Assembly: GCA_027475525.1 (NCBI GenBank)
Contig: JAMWFC010000046.1
Span: 1,798,001-1,862,000, forward strand
Direction: 5' to 3'
Length of the DNA stretch: 64,000 nt
From: Macrolepiota albuminosa
Taxonomy: Eukaryota; Basidiomycota; Agaricomycetes; Agaricales; Agaricaceae
This document shows, piece by piece, positions 35,978 through 48,300 of the stretch (position 1 is its first letter; each line of letters starts with the position of its first letter). Position numbers and translations under genes: made by a program. The notes under the pieces are model-generated. The model saw only the letters and a list, made by a program, of their open reading frames with translations, had not been told where the DNA came from and did no database searches.

Positions 35978-38900
35978 TTAGTCATTTTTTTCTTCTTCTG
36001 ATATGGTTGGCAAGTCATCATTGTCTAAAAGCTCTGTTTCTTCAAGTTCCCAAAGCTTGGCAGTATCAATATCTAATGCTTTGAGCAGCAAGTCTAGGTG
36101 TTTCCTTGCAAGGTATGGCAATAAGCAAAAAGTGGCAACAGGTCTATGGAGCACTGATCCATCTAATTTACAAAGAACGTAAGCACCTCCACAGCTGCAA
36201 GAGATAACTACCAATGGCCCTAGATAACATGGGTGCATCTTCTTATTATAGGATGTTTCTATCTTTGAGTTGTGCACCAGTACTAGCGCACTCCTCAGAA
36301 AGTCATAATCTTTGATGGTAGTGCTATGATCAGTTTCAAACCTAAGTGCAGCTAGGCAACAGGCAGCAAAAACAGTATCATGAAGTCAATCCAAGTCCTC
36401 TCATCATTGTTGGAAGTCAATAGTGCATCTGGCAATAAGGTCAGTAGTTGCCAAGATACTGTTGGCAGCCAGCTGGAGATAAGTCATCTCGACAATGTTG
36501 GCAGGGAGCAGTGGATGAGTACCAGTAGCTGCATAATAAGAGGAACAGCCCATGCGCTTATGAATAGTGACTCTTTCTGACCAAAATACTGAATAAGTTA
36601 CCTCACTCCAATGGGACTCATCCCTATTGACTGTCTTGAAGAGTGCTTGCTGCACATCAAAGTGAGGCCATTCCACCAAACCATTGGCATGCTTGTTGTA
36701 GCCAAAGATGTGAATATGGTGGATGTTGTACTTCTTGGCAAGGTAAGTCAAAGCTTTAATGATTGGCGCACCATCATCTGTGACAATCTGCCTTAGTGCT
36801 CCCCATCGGCAAATGACATCCTCAAAAAGCCACTTGGCAATGGCATTGGTATTCTTGCGTTGGAGCATGCAGAACTCCGGCCAATGGATTAGCAAGCAGC
36901 ATTCCTGGATGATATACTTATAGCAACTTGACTTTGGCATATGCATGGTATCAATATAAATTTTGCTGAACAAAGATGCTGGCATAGCGACAGTAGGTAG
37001 GATAAGCACTTGGTGAGTCTGCTGAATCTGGCAAAGGTGGCAAGTCCTAATGTACTAGGCAACATCAGCACTAACGTGTGGCCACCAAAAGTGCTCTAAG
37101 AGAGTGGCCCAGGTAGCATACAAACCTCTGTGACCCAGTTTATTGTGCACAGCATGCAGAATATATAGGCAACTGTCCTGCTTGATGACCAATTTGTGAG
37201 CACCATCACAATGTTGTTGCCAAAGACAATTGTTGGTAAAGAAGAAGTGAGTAACATAGCAAATAAAAGTTGTGTACTCATTATTACTAAGGTTTTCTGG
37301 GTACTTCAGGTCTTGTATCCAATGTTTCACAGCTAAGAGGCACTTATCTTCAGCTTGGGCTTTGGTGGATCAAGATACCGTATCATAGGTGAGTTGGCAA
37401 CTGTCTTCTCTAAGCGGTCAAGGTTCTTGTACAATCTTTACCAGAGAGGAGTTTTGATTAAGGATGCTTGCCATATAGAAAGTAAGCGGGGCACTAAAGG
37501 TGTCAGGTAGATAAGGGACAATGGGGTGCAGGAAGACAGTGGTGGGCTATTTCTGATGCAGAAGGTGGATGGGTTGTTGAATAAGGTGCATAAAGCTGTA
37601 TAAGTGGTTGACCCAATCTTCAAAGTCACTATCATTGTTAGAATTGATTGGCAGGTTGCCAGGTTGTCTAGGTTGCCTAGAGAGACCATCTGGTCCATGG
37701 AAGGTGCCCTTAATATGAACAAGTTCAAAGTAAAAAATAAGAATAGCTACCACTCAACGGTTCATGCTAGCCGACGGCTGAATGTCAGGGTTCTGGAGCA
37801 TACCCTTAATGTCTCTGGCATCTACCTCAACAATAAGCTTGCACATGCCAATGAGGTACATCCTTAGCACCTAGAACACCTTAAACAGGCCATAGAGTTC
37901 CAACTTTGGCTGACTGTAGCGTGATTCCTGGTCATTAAATATGATGGATCTAAAGTGGTTGTAACGGTGCTGTTTCCTGTTGTCCCTAAGGCACTGGCAG
38001 AGGAAGTAGCCAACGGCAATATATGAAGTGTTGACCACTAAGATAACAGGGTTGGCAGAGGTGTAGTCAATAGGAACAAGTAGCTTAGTGTTTTTCAGGG
38101 CTTTGACAAGGTTGCATCGGGAGTTGACTTGGTTGGAGCCAAACTCAAAGGGTTTGTTAGTGCACATGAGTCAGGTAAAGTGATGGGCATGATAGGCAAA
38201 GTTCTTGACAAATATATGGAGAATGCCAATGGTGCCAAGAAAGGCACAGACTTCAGATAAGTCACAGCAAGGACCCCAATGCTCAAGAAACACTAGACAA
38301 GACTCATCAGGAACGCGACTGGCAGGAGTGCAGATATGCCCAAGAATTTTAAACTATAGCGCATAAAGAAGGAGCTTGTAACCACTAAAGGTCCCACCGC
38401 TATACTTCATGCACTAGAGAATATGATTGAGGAGCTGGAAGAAGTTCCAAAGCGCTAAGTATATATTGTGATTGTTAGGATGCTTCTCTGGCAAGCCATC
38501 AATGAGTTGCCAGTCCTTAGATCCTTTAATGCCAATGTTGTCAATGAAGTTAAGCACATTATGGGGGATTTTGGGTTGGAAGATAATGCAAGGCATCAAA
38601 GGGAGTTTGAAATGTGGTAAGATTGTGGGAGGAGGGATGGATCAAGCGCTTGTTGTAGCTAACATATAAATCAAAAGTAGTGCCACAGATGCACCCAGCA
38701 AAAGATTTGACAACATGGTCAAAAAAAGGAGGCACACCAAAGTGCCAAATAGTAACCCTATTTAGTGGCTTTAAACTGTAAACAATATGCAAATTACCAT
38801 TCTTCTTGAGTATACAGAACCAGCAGAAGTGGTAAGAGCTATTAGATGGCTCATAGACACCAGCCTGTATCTTGGTGCATATAATCTGGCAGACCTCAGC

Positions 38901-39896
38901 CTCAATACCGGGCAGCAAAGATCTATTATGTTCAGTTCATGGCACATGAGGAATAGCAGAAATTACTATCAGCAGGAAAAAGTCTATGCACAAGCTACCA
39001 TGCTTAGAGTCTCCCAGGCAAAGGCCTGATTTTGCTTGGTGATGAGGTCAGTAAGAACATTCATTTCATTCTTGATGAGGAAACCAGTGTCGTGGTCCTT
39101 GGCAAATTTCTGTTGGTGTTTGGCAGTCAAGTATCCTGTTAGTTGAAAGGATGTTGGATGTGGTGTGAGATTCGGAATGTTGGCAAGAGGATTGCCAAGA
39201 ATATGGCACTCAATGTGGAAAGATTTTGATGAGTAGGCAGCAATGGGCTTGGTTTTAAGTGCAACAGGCTTATATTTCTTCTTAATCTGTACCCCTTTCT
39301 TTTTAGGAATGTTAGTATTATTATAAACAGGAGCAGGAAGAGGGTCAGGGGCAGTAACAAGAGAGTAAGAAATGGAAAGTCCAAGAATGGAAAGTACTTC
39401 AGTATCAAGAAAGGCTGTTTGCAAAATATGTACAAGACCACTAGTGTGGTCATACTCTAGCATTAGCGCTACATCTCCATGATCATCACCAATCACCTCC
39501 TCGATAGTTTGTGAAAACACTGGTGAGGGTGTTCACTGGCATGATGCTCAGTAAACTCTGGTGACTTGCTGTGTGTACCTTTTTGTTGTCCTCTAGGGAA
39601 TGTCAGTACAGTGCAGTTGGATGCCAGAATTGGGGTCACTAATGGTCAAAGTTGTTTCTTCATCAGTAAGGGTTTTGATCACAGAACACACTCAGATGTT
39701 GAATGGTCTGCTGAGAAGGAGGTTGTAGGTGGAAGAATGCAAGATGTGGATCTGAAAGTAAAACATGATGTTGCCAATGGTGCACAGCACGTTTTTGGGG
39801 GGTCTGAGAGATCTGTCCACTGTACTGTTAGCGCTTTGCATGTTCAAGATGACATTGGAATTATAAATCAGTCCTAAATTATCCGGGCGGTATTGG
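35978..39896 (-). pseudogene. pol: B1 protease-RT-RNase H-integrase remnants
   Basis: Protease end at 39896-39700 (VILNMQSANSTVDRSL...YNLLLSRPF). A linker (39520-38984) has VFSQTIEEVIGDDHGDVALMLEYDH. RT runs 38918-38400 (AGVYEPSNSSYHFCWFCIL, TTFQTPFDAL). About 66 bp of RT is deleted near 38585, exactly where B2 carries its FHDD active site. RNase H-like and integrase parts follow: H2C2 zinc domain (VHNKLGHRGLYAT...), core 37009-36404 (KIYIDTMHMPKS, VTDDGAPIIKAL, NGLVEWPHF where the catalytic Glu-Arg pair reads Glu-Trp), and the C-terminus 36277-35978 (YLGPLVVISCSCGGAYVL). Numerous stops and shifts. Confidence 0.75.
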
Positions 39897-41803
39897 ATCA
39901 TGAAGTTGTACTCTAAGAGGATTTTGGACTATTGGGCCTGTTGTCGACTAAGTTGCTTGGTCATGGTGAAGTACTGCAGGTTGTTGTGATCCGAGTAGAC
40001 CTGGATCCAGTGCTGGGCTCCCTCAAAGTAGGCTTGCCATTGTTTGAAGGCTTTGACAATGACGAGGAGTTCCTTATCATAGATGTTGTAGTTGAGCTTG
40101 GCATCAATTATAGACCAGATGTAGAAGGCGACCGGCCAGGGTTCCCCACTGTCGGGTCCCATCTGCGAGAAAATCCTGGTAATGGCATAGTCAGAGGTGT
40201 TGCATTCCAGGATGATCAGGAGGGCAGGGTTGTAATGCCAGAGTACGGAGGCAGCTGTGAAAGCCTCCTTGAGCAAGTTAAAGATGCTCTGGCACTTACT
40301 GTCCCAGTTTCATGCAATGTCCTTGCATGTGAGCTAGTTGAGGGGTTTCGTGATACCAGAGTAATTGTCTATAAACCTCTGGTAGAAGTTAGCAAAACCC
40401 AAGAAGAATTGTACTTCCTTGACGTTCTGGGGTTGTGGTCAGTTAACAATGGACTTGACCTTGTGGGGGTCTATGCAAATGCTGTTTGGGGATACGATAA
40501 CGCCAAGATACTTAACCTCTTCTGTGTGGAATGAACACTTCTCGGGTTTGGCGTAGAAGTTGTGCTCCTGGAGGCATGCAAGGACTTGTCGGATGTGCTT
40601 CTGGTGGTCCTCCTTTGAGTCAAAGTAGATGAGAATATCGTCCAGGTAGACAATCACAAAGACATTGCTCATGGCGTGGAAGATGTTGTTCATGAAGTAT
40701 TGGAATGTGGCAGGGGAGTTAGTCATTCTAAAAGGCATTACAAGGTACTCAAACAGACCATACCACATGTGGAACACGGTTTTCCACTCATGTCCCAGAG
40801 CGATGCAGACATTGTTGTAACCGGAGTGGAGGTCAATTTTTGTGTAAACCTTGGCGCTGTGGAGTCAATTGACCAGATTGCTGATGAGCAGAAGTGGGTA
40901 GCGGTTCTTCTTGGTGATCTTATTGAGTCCCCGGTAGTCGACACAGAGTCAGAGAGAGCCGTCCTTCTTTTTGGCAAATAGAATTGGAGCCCCAGTAGCA
41001 GAGGCAGAGGGTTGGATGAATCCCTTCCCAAGCATTTCATCGAGGTAGTCCTTGAGGGCCCAGAGCTCAACTTCCAACATGTTGTATACCTTGCCAAAGG
41101 AGGGGGTGGTTCCTTCCTTGAGATCAATTGTATGGTCATAGGGGCGGTGAGGGGGGATCTCCTTAGCGTCTCCTTCAGAGAATATGTCAGTGAACTTGTG
41201 ATACTCTGAGGAAACTACTTCTTGGGGGATTTGCTCCTTGGTTTTCTTTTCTGGGGGGATAGTGTCCCCTCGTAGGTGTTCTTCTGAGAGTGACAGCAAG
41301 GTATGCAGCTGAAACGTGGAGGTTCCATCCTGCATAAGGTGGGTGAAGGGGGCGGCTCCAATAATCCTAATGTTGAGTGCTTTTGGGTTGATCAGAGTTG
41401 CAGCGGTTTGACGCATGTCTGAGACTGGTCTGGGTAGTTCGGCCCCTTGTACCTGTTTTGAGGAATGGTTGGGGGTCAGTTGGGGGCCTTGCGGGTTTGG
41501 ACAGGAGTCAAGGGCATGGTTGGGGACATCTGGGTGGGGGCGGGGCTGCAGTCCTGGGGGTGTCAGGCATTGGGTCGCTCCCTAGGGCCTGGAGGTGCAC
41601 AGCGGTCGTAGGGTGGTCCTTAGGTCTCAGGAACATCATGGTGAGCATTCTCCAGTCAATGTCGGGGTTTGTGTTATGTAGCCAGGGTAGTCCCAGCACT
41701 ATTGGAGTCAATCCATGCAGTCGTGTGACCAGGAAGTCAGAGGTAAACTCAAAGCCATTGTCCAGGGTCACACGTTCTGAGTGAGTCCTCTGAATAGGGC
41801 CAG
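39897..41803 (-). pseudogene. pol: Fragment of Ty3/gypsy element C1: protease, RT, RNase H
   Basis: A different, conventional Ty3/gypsy lineage. Minus-strand order: protease tail (about 41780-41620, LDNGFEFTSDFLVTRLHG, IVLGLPWLHNTNPDIDW), RT (41200-40440; PILFAKKKDGSL, YLDDILIY near 40640), connection and RNase H (40280-39897; LNYNIYDKELLVIVKAFKQW, HNNLQYF). Integrase is absent, because at 39896 the sequence becomes B1. The upstream side ends at 41803, where B2 begins. Stops lie at 40949, 40865, 40439 and 39929. Dead fragment. Confidence 0.8.
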
Positions 41804-42738
41804 TGATAGGACCTCATACAGGATCAGCACATCAACGGCAGGCTATGGCAACACAGCACCGGCTCAGGATATCTTAGCGTGCGCTAATTATCCAATTTTG
41901 GCGATATTTGATGGCCGGGTATGGCAAGAAGCAGATCCAATCAATGATAGTGCTGACAGCAGCAAGAATGACAAATGACAGATGGCATCCGTCACTGATG
42001 ACAGCGCTTAGTGAGAAGATTGATGATCTATCAAAAACTGACAGACAGCTTGGCGTTTGACCTTGGCGTCTGACATTGCTTAGCACCTCGATTTGGTGCC
42101 TGACATTGCTAAGCATTTTTGACAGACAGAAGGGTGATGGATTGATGGTTTAGCATTGCGATCTGCTGCCTGGCATTGCTAAGGGTCTTGAATGGACGGT
42201 AGGGATCTGAAACTGTTGGAGCTACCCCTATAAAATTTTCTAGTTTACTGCACTTTGGCAATGGTTAGTCACTGGCAACGGTGAACTCCTTGTAGTATAA
42301 AAAGTACTTACCAACTTGTACATACCCATCAAACCAGAGAACAGAGTTTCCTGCTCCCCTTACTTCAGTCTCCCTTACGCTCAAGACCTTATTTACGGTC
42401 AGCAACGTCGAACTTATTGACAAGTTGCAGACTATCGCTAGCCTTCAAACTATTTGCACCTTGCAGCTACAGCAGGCATTAACAACACTTAGACCTCGCT
42501 AAGCTTACCATGTTCTTGCCGTTGACATTGCCGTGTTCACTTACCGCTTCTTTCCTAGGCGCTTTACCTTAGTGCTTGACACTTGCTGATCCCTTTACCG
42601 ACTTTATCTCAATTTCACAGGCGCGTTCTCTGGGACCTGCCTGGAACTCCCACAACACTTTTAGCATGCCCAACGCAAGCTTTTGGTATGGTAACACCAT
42701 TGTTATATTTGTTACTGACCAAACTTTGGACGTCATCA
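41804..42738 (+). repeat. B2 5' LTR
   Basis: 935 bp, TGATAGGACC...GACGTCATCA. TATAAAAAG at 42296 on the plus strand supports this orientation. Confidence 0.85.
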
Positions 42739-42741
42739 AAT

Positions 42742-42759
42742 TGGAGCCCACTGCGAGGG
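42742..42759 (+). promoter_or_regulatory. B2 primer-binding site
   Basis: TGGAGCCCACTGCGAGGG begins three bases after the LTR. It would pair with the CCA-ending 3' end of a tRNA; which tRNA was not determined. Confidence 0.65.
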
Positions 42760-43121
42760 ATCTCTAGGGCAGAATTCCACCAGAAACCCATCTCCAGCAT
42801 AAGCGCCATCTGGTAGAGCAGTCGGCAGAAGGCATAGCTCCTTCCCACCCATCAACTCCACAACCACCTGATGCCTTACCAGGTCTCTCTCTTGCACAGG
42901 AACTACAGAACGCCACTGTAGACGCATTTCCTGATCTCTTCCCGTGTTCCCTTGATTATAGCGCCAACAACCCCTTAGCGTCGCCGTTTGCTGTACTGCA
43001 ACCTGTTACCCCCATTACTCCTTTAACACCGCTTTCTCAACTCATTATTTCTCTTACCCTGTTGCCATTACCTGGAACTCCTTCCCCACATCCGCTAACC
43101 AAACTCGCCACCACAGTTGCC

Positions 43122-45293
43122 ATGGAACAACAAGTTCAGCGCATGCCACCATGTAATCACTTCTCGGCACCAAAATGGGACAAGTCCAAGCCACGGGAGC
43201 TTTCTCAGTATTTCAAGGAATTAGAGTATTTATTCAGAGATTGTAGAATTACTGACCACATGCAGATGAAGGAATACGCGGCAAGGTACGTGTCATATGA
43301 CACAGCAGAAACATGGACAGGTCTTGCCAAATTTGCCGTGTTTGTTCCTGCCGCACCACCAGTACCAGCCCAAGGCGCTTTGTATAAAGACTGGAAGACA
43401 GCAGTAATCCAGTTGTATCCTGGAGCAGAGGAGGCTACCCGATACATGGTAAACGAGTTGCAGAAATTAGTTCAGGAATCATTTGACAATGGCATTTCCT
43501 TGCTTGGTGCATTCTCTACATATTACCACGAGTTCCAGAAAATTGCTAGGTGGCTTCTGCAGAATGGCAAGCTCTATATTAATGAGGAATGTCACCTATT
43601 TCAACAAGGCATCCCAACTTCATTGTGGACTCGTATTGCTCGTCGTCTAGAAATTGTCCAACAGGCCCATCACCCAGAGGAGCCATACAACGTCTTTGAA
43701 GCTGGTAAATGGGTTCTCAAGGGAATGGACACTGGCGTTGGTATACAACACGCTAGGACAAGCCCACTTCCTGAGCAAACCAAGGGTATTATTCCCATCC
43801 CGCTTCCTACTACCGACTTCGTTAAGAAAGAGGAGCTCAATGCTGCTATTACTGCCGCTGTTGCTTCCGCCATGACGCGTATTGAAACCATGATCACAAC
43901 CAACCTCACTGCTAACCGACCCACTAATATACCCGCACTTGGCCCTTGCCACTTCTGTGGGGAAATTGGACATACTATGACTAGAGGATGCTGCATGACT
44001 TTAGAAAATTATATTTGGCAAGGAAGAATTTGAAGGGCTATCAACAGCAAGATAGTCCTAACCACTGGTGCCACCATTCCCAACTACTCAGACAAGAAGT
44101 CCTTCCAGGAGCGGGTTGATGAATGGCATAGGCACAACCCAGGGCAAATCGTCACTGGCATGCTTTCTGGCAACGCCAACCCTGACCCTGACCAGGCAAC
44201 TCAACAGCAAATGATTTACGAGGTCTTACACTTCAACAGCATTGGTGACCGCCCTACTTTCTCATGGGAAGAGCGAATCGCTAAGCTACAACAGGAATTG
44301 TATTCGCTTAAGAATCAGGTTTTTAATGGGGTTGAAGTTAAGCAGCCTAAGCAACCTCTTAAAGGATATAAGCCAATGCCTCCTGCTAGCAAGTTATCGA
44401 CTCCTGCTCCTGCCACACCGCCAGCTACCACTCCAGAACCATTGTCGTCCGCTGCCATTCCTGAACTGCCTTTGCCACCTCTCCATCCCTACTCAGGGAT
44501 TCCTGACCGATATCATGCTCCCACACAACAAAACTTTGCTGCTTCTGAGAAGCGTCCTGAAGGCAGTTACCGACCTACCACACCAATTTTCGACATAGAA
44601 AAATCAAACCACATATTCAGCCGCATCATGAAAACCGCCATTACCTTATTAGTAGAAGAACTTTGTAGTATTGCCCCTGATGTTCGCAACCAAGTCAAGA
44701 CGGCAGTCACTCCTCGATGACCTTTGGCAACAGCCGTTGCCAAGGTTGATGAACTCGACAATGCGCTTCCCGGTTTTTCTGTTACTGTCAACTCTCCAGA
44801 CACTGAAGACTCTCCTGCCAACACCATTGCTAATGCCACCTCTGTGGACCCAGTGGAGACCTATCTTAGGTCAGTAGAACATAAAGAAGACCTCACAATC
44901 CTTACCATCACTCAAGAATCGCATGCTATCCGCTCAGTAGCGCTAACTGTCGACAACAAGCATAAGGTAGAGGCGATTGTGGATAGCGGGTCTCAAATTA
45001 TTTCTATGGCAGCTGAAGTCACTAACAATTTGGATCTTATTTATGACCCTATGGTTATATTAAACATGCAGAGCGCTAACAGTATGGTAGACAGATCCCT
45101 AGGCCTTGCCAAGAATGTGCCTTGCACCCTTGGCAACATCACTTTCTACTTGCAGATACACATTTTGTGCTCCCTGGCATACGACTTACTACTTGGCAGA
45201 CCCTTTGATGTCTTGGCACGATTAGTCATCAAGACAGTGACCAACGATGAGACAACTCTAACCATTAGCGACTCAAATTCCGAAATCCAATAA
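43122..45293 (+). pseudogene. gag-pr: B2 Gag and protease
   Basis: One frame from ATG 43122 (MEQQVQRMPPCNHFSAPKW) through 45293, broken by TGA at 44031 and 44718. Gag starts with the capsid-like PRELSQYFKELEYLF and DTAETWTGL parts. A variant zinc knuckle CX2CX4HX5C (CHFCGEIGHTMTRGC) lies near 43947-43992. A Pro-rich linker (44340-44560) is followed by a retropepsin-like domain with AIVDSGSQIISMA (about 44977) and DLLLGRPFDVLA (about 45185). Both TGA codons can be explained as CGA changes. It ends at TAA 45291; Pol continues in another frame about 90 bp later. Confidence 0.75.
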
Positions 45294-45385
45294 ACGGTGC
45301 CAACGTTCCCTAGGGGACAACAAAAAGGCGCCCTCGCTAAGCCCCCGGAATTTACCAACCAACATGCCAACAAACAACCCCACAG

Positions 45386-48300
45386 GTGTTTTCACAAACC
45401 ATCAAGGAGGTGATTGGCGACAATCACGGAGATGTGGCGCTAATGCTGGAATATGACCATCATACTGGTCTTGTAAATGTTGTGTCTACTGCTTTTCTTG
45501 ATGAAGACGTTTTAACTACTTTATCCGCTATCAACGCTGAGCTTTCCCAGAAAAATCCAAACATTACTGACTCTGCTCTAGCGTACTTGTACCTTACTGC
45601 TTCCGAATCATTTCAAAACATTGCGTCTACCAATACATATCTCACTACTCTTCCCAGAGCCTCGTCTCCTGCCGTTCTTGGACTTGCCGCTCCTCAGGAT
45701 ACAGTTTTCCTTTCCATATCTGTGTATAACCAAGCTAACGCTCCTAAAAGGAAAGGGGTTCAAGTCAAAAAGAAATATAAGCCAGTTGTACTTAAAACAA
45801 AACCTGTTGCTACACACTCTTCTGAGATGTTTAGAATCGAGCGCCAGATCATTGGTGACCCCCTTGCTGACATGCCAACCTTATCACCGAATCCGCCACC
45901 TTTTCAGCCCACGGGCCGTTTTACCACAGAACGTCAACAATAATTTGCCAAGAAGCATGACACAGGATTTTTGACCAAAGATGAGTTGAATGTCCTTACT
46001 GATCTCGTCGCTAAGCAAGATAAAGCCTTCGCTTGGAAGGACTCGAAACGTGGCAGTCTACATACAGATTTCTTTCCACCTGTTGTAATCCTGACCATTC
46101 CTCACATGCCATGGACTGAGCACAACTGACTGTTACCACCTGAAATCGAAGCTGAGGTCTGCCAAATTATTAGGACCAAGATAAAGGCTGGAGTCTACGA
46201 GCCCTCCAATAGTTCTTACCGCTCCCATTGGTTTTGCGTCCTCAAAAAGAACAGCAATCTGCAAATAGTCCACAGCCTCAAACCACTAAATAGGGTTACA
46301 ATACGACACTATGGCATACCGCCTTTCCCTGACCACGTTGCCGAATCCTTTGCTGGGCGCATTTGTGGTGCCACCCTTGACCTTTACATTGGCTACAATG
46401 AACATCTGATACACCTGTCTTTCCGAGACCTTACCACTTTTCAAACTCCATTTGGCACGTTGCACCTAGTTACTTTGCCAATGGATTGGACAAACTCAGT
46501 CTCTATATTTCATGACGACATCACTTTCATCCTCCAGCCCAAGATACCACATAATGTCCTAAGCTTCATTGATGACGTTGGCATCAAAGGCCTCAAAAAC
46601 TGGTGACTCATAAATGGCTTACTGGCAATCCATCCTGAGAACTCCAACATTTGCTTAGCACTATGGGAGTTTTTCCTGCTGCTCAATCGAGTTCTCCAAC
46701 GTATGAAGTATAGCGGTGGTACCTTTAATGGCTATAAGCTCCTTCTTTGTGTGCCAAGGTTCAAAATACTTGATCACATCTGTACTCCCAACGGACACGT
46801 TCCCGATGAATCTCACCTAGCACTTCTTGAGCGATGGGGTCCTTGCCAGGACCTATCTGAAGTTCGCGCCTTTCTTGGTACCGTTGGCGTTCTCAGAATA
46901 TTCATCAAGAACTTTGCCCATTGTGCACATGCCTTTAACCGACTCACCCACGCTAACGAGCCCTTCAAATTTGGGCCAGATCAGGTCACTGCACAACGTG
47001 ATTTGGTGAAAGCTCTACAAGACGCTAAGCCCCTAGTTCCCATTGACTATAGCTCTGCCAACCCTGTTATCTTGGCAGTGGATACCTCGTACATTGCCAT
47101 TGGCTACTTTTTGTGTCAGTGCCTTAGCGACAATCGGAAACAGCAACGTTACAACCGCTTTGGGTTTATCACACTAAATGACCAGGAATCTTGCTACAGC
47201 CAGCCTAAGCTAAAGCTCTATGGACTCTTCAAAGCCTTCTGGTCACTAAAGATGTATTTGATTGGCGTGCAGAACCTTATTGTTGAGGTCGACGCTAAGT
47301 ACATCAAAGGCATGCTGCAGAATCCCAATATCCAACCATCCACTAGTATGAACCAGTGGGTAGTCGCTATCCTCATGTTTCACTTTGAATTGGTCCATGT
47401 CAAGAGCTCTTTCCACGGACCAGATGGACTCTCTAGGCGACCACAGCAGCCTGGCAACCTGGCAGTGGATCTACAGGTGGATAGCAATTTTAAGGACTAG
47501 ATCGACCAATTACATGGTTTTGTGCACCTCATACAACAGCCTATTCCCTTATTACGACGGCAACAGCCTACCAGTATCCTTTTACATCCCATTGTCCTTT
47601 ACCGCTCCGAGACCTTTAGCGCACCCCTTACATTCTATATGGCAAGCATCTTTGAACAAGACTTGCCTTCAGTAAAAGTTGTACAAGAGCCCCATCCGCT
47701 AAGAGAAGACAGCAGAAATCTGACCTACAATGCCGTTCCCAGATCTGCCAAGGCAAAGGTGGAAGACAGTCGCTTGTTAATAGTTGAACAATGGATACAA
47801 GACCTCAAGCGACCGGCAGGCCTTACCGACGAACAATATGCAACCTTTATCCAATATGCCACCCACTTCTTCTTTACCGACAACCGCCTTTGGCAACGAA
47901 ATCAAGATGGCACTCACAAGCTGATCATCAAGCCAGAAAGTCGCTTATGCGTCCTGTGCGCCATGCATGACAAACTAGGACATAGAGGTTTGTATGCTAC
48001 CCAAGCCTCTTTGTTAGAACGATTCTGGTGGCCACACGCTAGTGCCAACATTGCCTGGTACATTAGGACTTGCTACCTTTGCCAAATTCAACAAACACGC
48101 CAAGTGCTTATCCCACCAACCATTGCAATGCCAGCTCCCCTCTTCAGCAAAATCTACGTCGATACCATGCACATGCCCAAATCCGGTCGCTACAAGTATA
48201 TTATTCAAGGTTGTTGCTTGCTAATCCACTGGCCTGAATTTCAAATGCTTCAAAGAGAAAATACAGAGGCGGTCGCTAAGTGGTTGTTTGAGGACGTCAT

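Larger units (their letters stand above)
30090..39896 (-). mobile_element. Ty3/gypsy-type element B1 (minus strand), 5'-truncated, with opposite-strand gene
   Basis: Minus-strand order: protease, RT, RNase H, integrase (39896-35978), a 440-bp untranslated region, a gene on the plus strand (31241-35539), a polypurine tract and a 3' LTR (31061-30090). The 5' half (Gag and 5' LTR) is missing: at 39896 the sequence passes abruptly into element C1. Three LTRs of other families (F1, E2, F2) sit inside the opposite-strand gene. B2 is a plus-oriented sister with the same arrangement. Confidence 0.8.

Noticed and set aside
45291..45400. Programmed -1 frameshift between B2 protease and pol
   Set aside because: Pol is in the -1 frame, but both frames contain stops between 45291 and 45345, and B1 shows no shared slippery site that stays open. 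Decay or an intron explains it as well.
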